Source of the DNA: Timema cristinae
Taxonomy: Eukaryota > Arthropoda > Insecta > Phasmatodea > Timematidae
DNA: 64,000 nucleotides
Reading direction: 5' to 3'
Assembly (NCBI GenBank): GCA_039000515.1
Contig: JBCFYV010000012.1
Coordinates: 115,889,949-115,953,948, forward strand
The notes beneath the pieces were generated by a model. It saw nothing but the letters and a program-made list of their open reading frames with translations. It had not been told where the DNA came from and made no database searches. The translations under genes were made by a program, and so were the position numbers. Shown one piece after another: positions 55,386 through 64,000 of the stretch; position 1 is the first letter of the stretch; every line of letters starts with the position of its first letter.

Positions 55386-58300
55386 AGACCAGCTTTCTTA
55401 ATAATGGATAAAACAGTTTCCAAGGCAGAAAAAAAATCACTCAGCATTTGCTTTAAATGCATGGGGAAAATAAAGAAAACCAACTTTTTTTTTAATCCTT
55501 TATTGTAATGTGAAAATTTATATTCCTCAAGGAACCCCCTACAGGGAGGGCATCTCTTGTAGCAGCTTATAAAAAGGCAAGGAAAAACCATATCCCTAAC
55601 ATCTGTACAGTGGACATACTTCTTAATCAGTTGCCAGATTTAAAAAGAAAGAAAAATAAAAGGAACAGATTAATCAAAATATATTTCAAATTTCACTTTC
55701 AAAAATCACTGCCCCCTTTTCAATCCTCTAAAAAATACAAATTCACAGTATTTACATTTCAAAGTTGTTCTTTTTATAACTTTTTAAGCACAAAAAAAAT
55801 CTAAAATTACCTAATAATAGTAGGAAAGATTAATTCATGTATTTCTGCCAACTGAAAGAAACCGTATGTCTTTTTGCTTGTATAAAATTATTCCCTAACC
55901 CTTAAAATTAACATTATTAATAAACAACAATATCCCACAATAGCAGATATTTTCAGCAATTTTTTTTGTACAGTTTTTATAGTTTTTTATATTATATTTT
56001 GTTATAAATAAAAACAAACATAAAACAAAAGAAGTTGCTATGAATGCAGATGAGGCAGACAACAGCTATTTGGATAATCCTTCGTTCTTTCTAAATTACC
56101 GCTAAGACTTGCGATATGCCCCTCAGCGTACACTTCATGATCATAAACACGGTTTTGTTGTGTGCACCGTTACACTGAAAGCAGTTTATTTTGCTCAATC
56201 GTTCCTCACAAAGAAATAGGAATCAAAGGAATTAAAATAAACAAAATACAATATCGGGTATATTAGAATATTTTCAAAGATTACAGTCAAGCAGAAACAG
56301 AAAAAACAAACATGCGTATTATTTATTGGACAGTTAGCATGTGACAACCTTTTACTCCTCGATACACTTTCAAACAAAAATAGTTTTTTTTTTTTTGCTT
56401 TACGGTTGACCATAACCCAAGATTAGTGGTTTTTATTTAAAGTGTTTTAGGCATATAATATATTTTATTTTTCTTGTAAAAGTGTATTATTGTTTTTAAG
56501 TGCTGTGTACACAATGAAAAGCATTTCTATGTAACAGTATCACCCTATGTCTGTTTTGTCAGCTGGAGGGTACCTGTAAAACAAACTATTCTTTTCAATT
56601 CACTTTAGGGATTGTGACTTTAGAGCAACAAATTGTTGGCTTTCACCCACCCCCTTTCGAAAAGTTATTGTATTATTTGCTTGAAAAAATAATAGGACCT
56701 TTATTTTGCAGACAACTTCCTACATAGACCATTCTGTTAGTAAAATGAAGTAATAGAATGTGCAAAGTTAATGGTATTTAAAAGGGGTGTGTGCAGTTTA
56801 TTGAATTTAAAAAGGGTATGGGAGTCAAACATTTTAAATTTAAAGTGAACTGAGCTTGAAGCCAGTTAAAAAAAATCATAGTTTTTTAAAAAAAAGAAGC
56901 TTAAGTTTAAGGAACTTTGTACAGCCTTAAAATTTGAGTTCAAAAGGAAAGAATATTGTGGATAATTTTTTTGGCAGTAATTTGTTGAAATCTCAAGCAA
57001 ACCCCAAAGAGTAGAAACTTTTTTTAATTATAGAGCCGTTAAACTCAAGCCAGTCAACAGGGGTGGGAGGGGGGGGGGGGACAAGTTGACAATATGTTTG
57101 TTGTGACATATAAGGAGGGGTCGGTTGGTGTTGAGTTTCTAAATATTCAAAAGTGTCCATAAATAGATCAGTAAGTTACGTCAGTAAGTCTTAAAAACAT
57201 ATAATTCAATTTCTACAAGTTTATGGTAGAAAAGGACATTAATTCATACTGTACATAATGGTACATTTTAAAAATTGAATATGTATTATAGTATATTACT
57301 GTACATTAGCATACTCTCCTTTTCTGGGGAAGGCAGGTGAGACCGCCATTAGCATAGGAAAGGTAGTTTTGCTGTCTGTCGCCTGGCGGTAGGACAGTTC
57401 ACTCGTATATGAACAACCAAGACGTAACACTTATTTGTCTGACCCGACATGGGTAATCATGAGGTGTTACAGTATATATGTATTTTAGTTGTCAATATTT
57501 CTATTGTTGAAGCTTTGGATCAGAGTTTTCTGAACCTTCGCACAACTATAGTTAGAAGACTTATGACTATCTCAGTTTCATCATTTATTTACCAAAGAGT
57601 ACTTAGTAGATTATAATATATATATATTGTTTGGGCTTAAATTTTAAATTAATGATCTTATAAATAAATAGATCCAAAACATATTAGTTACTCCTCATGG
57701 AAAATATGAATATAAAACAAGACCTTAGGCCTATGGGTAACTGTGCTAGCTTTGTATCACCACTTCGTAACAATTAACAATATTATTGTCAAGTAATAAT
57801 TTATATATTTTTTTTTAGCTTTTAGGATTCTCGAGGTGTAGTTATTTCAGTTTCTTTGGTATACTGAATTAATTATGCTTATTTAATTTTGAATATATTT
57901 AACCAGGAAATAAAATAAATTTCATTCTTAAATTAATATATTCCCCCTGATAGTCTATGTACATTTAAAAAAATAAAATTTATATCAAAAACTATCACAA
58001 AAGTAGAGTTTTGTTTAACTTAAAACTCAATACCCTTAAAATGTGGCAGGGCCAGTGATCCCGTAACTTATATTTTGATTAACTTCAAAATAGAGTTGGA
58101 GTTGAATCCACTATTTTACAAATCCAAATCGTGGAAATAATTATGAACATAAGAGAAAATATAGATAGTAACTAAATGCCTAAATATTTTTTCGTCAAGC
58201 TCCATTAATTATAGCATTCATACATTCAGTTTAAGTGTTAAATTACTGGTCTGGGGCCTGGAAGTTCAATTCGTCCTATAATTATATTGATTCAAAACCA

Positions 58301-59961
58301 TCAATAATTACAGCTCTAAAATAAATTTCAATTGAAAACTTGGAGGGGGGGGGGGGGGGGGGGAAATTCAATTGATTTTTGTCTCAAAGCAATATTTTCT
58401 CAAATCTCAATATACTCAAAAGGTTTGTGTATCTGAAGGTAAAATCTCTATTTCAAAGTCTTCATTCAAACTGCTATAGTCCACTTTCCTCAACAAAATA
58501 AAAATGAAACAGTTGAACACTTATTATTGTTTTTGCGTGTCATTATTACATATAAACTTTGTAATATTGAAAATGAAATAAATTTAAAATATAATCAACA
58601 ACAAATAATTGGCATCGACCTGACACACAAAATAACCGATTGGTCCAGCCCAAATAAACATACTTTTTATCTGGATCTAAAAGTGGTTTTTGAAAATTCC
58701 AGCATCAGATTTTGTTTAGAAGTTTGTTGTGCCTGGATATAGCCTAAAAATGCAACACACTAGATGAAGAAATTAGCAAAGTAAAATATAATTTAATATA
58801 AAGTAGTCATTCATCTTGTTATGTGTAGTCAAAATGTTTAAAATCTGTTTGAAAACATGGAAAAAAGATAAAATTGAAAATAGACGCATCTGGGAATTAA
58901 GAGGGACTAAAAACATTAAGGACGACTTTACTAACTTTGAATGACTTTACCTCACTTTTGGTAAAGATTAAATTTCTTACTCAACAATAATTCAAACTGA
59001 TATCCTTTCACAAAGTGGTTAAATGAGGTATTTTGGCACTTTTGACCATGGCCTAGATTAATTCCCTATCAAGAATTAACGTTTTAATGAAATGTAGGAA
59101 GCTGTCGGCAAATTGAGCGGAAGGGTGAAATTATTAATGAACTTAAAAACTCCCATTTTAATGTTGAAAAATCAATTCCATGCTCAATAAGTAACACATA
59201 CTTAAAAAAAAAAAAAAAAATTGATAGCAGCTGCATTGCCAGAGTCAAAATAAGAAAATAGTTCTTAATGGTAGATAATTTTTTTTTAAGTTCAAGGTAG
59301 AACAAGGTTTCCAGATTATACCATAAATAAAATAATTATTGCTAGTGAAAAAACCAAAAACAAATAGGAGATATTAGGTAAAAGCATGTTGAAGATGACG
59401 TGAACAACGAGCTTAAGATGTCATCGGTACGTGTTATTGAGCAGGAACTGATGGTTGACGAACGACTTGCAACACAGACACACACAAAACAACATCGTCA
59501 CGTAATATATTCTTGCTAGCTCGCTTTCACACGCACTACAAATACACTGCACCTCCAGCTTGTAAGTCAAACAGCACCTCTGGGAAATTTCAACGTCATC
59601 ATCATTATCACTTTGGGCTTTTTACTTTAGCTTATCACTTGGCATTTCCCTTTTTTTAAATTTGTTTTTTTTCTCCCAGTCATAAAAGGTTCATACATGG
59701 CTCTTACAACCTCTAGAATTGGTCTTCTTCTGCATAAAGAGAAGGTTAGGTAGCTTGGGCTTACTTCGGTATAAATGTACAACGTTATTTGACGGATTGT
59801 ACTCCTCTCGGGTGTCGATATTTCAGTTAGTTTTTTTTTCACGTTCATCTCGTTGTTTTGCCACTTACATAACGTTGTAAGGTGGAAAAAAGTTCATAAA
59901 TATTTGTCATACTCTTTAAATTTAACTTGTTAGCCATGATAAACATCACGTAGGGAACATT
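55386..59961. other. AT-rich stretch between VPS36 and eRF3, including probable eRF3 3' UTR
   Basis: No gene is recognised on either strand. It has many homopolymer runs and two long G runs (57069-57080 and 58345-58363). The right end should hold the eRF3 3' UTR. Confidence 0.5.

Positions 59962-64000
<4,039 letters not shown>

Noticed and set aside
59627..59848. 73-codon minus-strand frame as a gene
   Set aside because: It lies just downstream of the eRF3 stop on the same strand, has no recognised similarity and is probably 3' UTR.

Overview
This is an AT-rich animal genomic window, most likely from an insect. Conserved genes are split into short exons by kilobase introns, with GT/AG splice sites. 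The rest is packed with tRNA-derived SINEs, MITEs, DNA-transposon and non-LTR retrotransposon debris, and minisatellites. I cannot place the species from sequence alone.

Four conserved eukaryotic genes can be reconstructed. (1) A TEX10/IPI1-type pre-60S ribosome-assembly protein on the minus strand has eight exons between 19388 and 2537; splice phases agree at every junction, and the C-terminal part is missing or off the left edge. (2) HDAC6 on the minus strand (26155 to 23359) has two tandem deacetylase domains, no visible introns and no zinc-finger tail. (3) VPS36 (ESCRT-II) on the plus strand has seven exons from 29250 to 49342, in head-to-head orientation with HDAC6 across about 3.1 kb. 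(4) The C-terminal end of eRF3/GSPT1 is on the minus strand, four exons from the right edge to the stop at 59962.

Layout: 0-19.4 kb is TEX10, with repeats filling its introns; 19.4-23.3 kb is repeats plus AT-rich sequence; 23.4-26.2 kb is HDAC6; 26.2-29.2 kb is the shared upstream region; 29.2-49.3 kb is VPS36; 49.5-59.9 kb is a gene-poor stretch with a piggyBac-type end, a decayed Tigger/pogo element and nested SINEs; 60-64 kb is eRF3.

The most notable structures are these. A near-identical duplication of VPS36 exon 3 (36.1-37.2 and 40.5-41.5 kb) has both copies intact, frame-incompatible if spliced together, and separated by a foreign gene-like insert. A six-copy 72-bp tandem array is built from the TEX10 exon 6 end plus its splice donor. 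A near-perfect inverted repeat of about 230 bp lies in an eRF3 intron. Two SINE families share a 3' tail, one nested in the other. A recurrent pattern of single missing bases in all four conserved genes points to assembly indel error more than to pseudogenes.

The four genes act in separate housekeeping processes (ribosome assembly, microtubule/aggresome deacetylation, endosomal sorting, translation termination). I see no sign of a dedicated multi-gene system.
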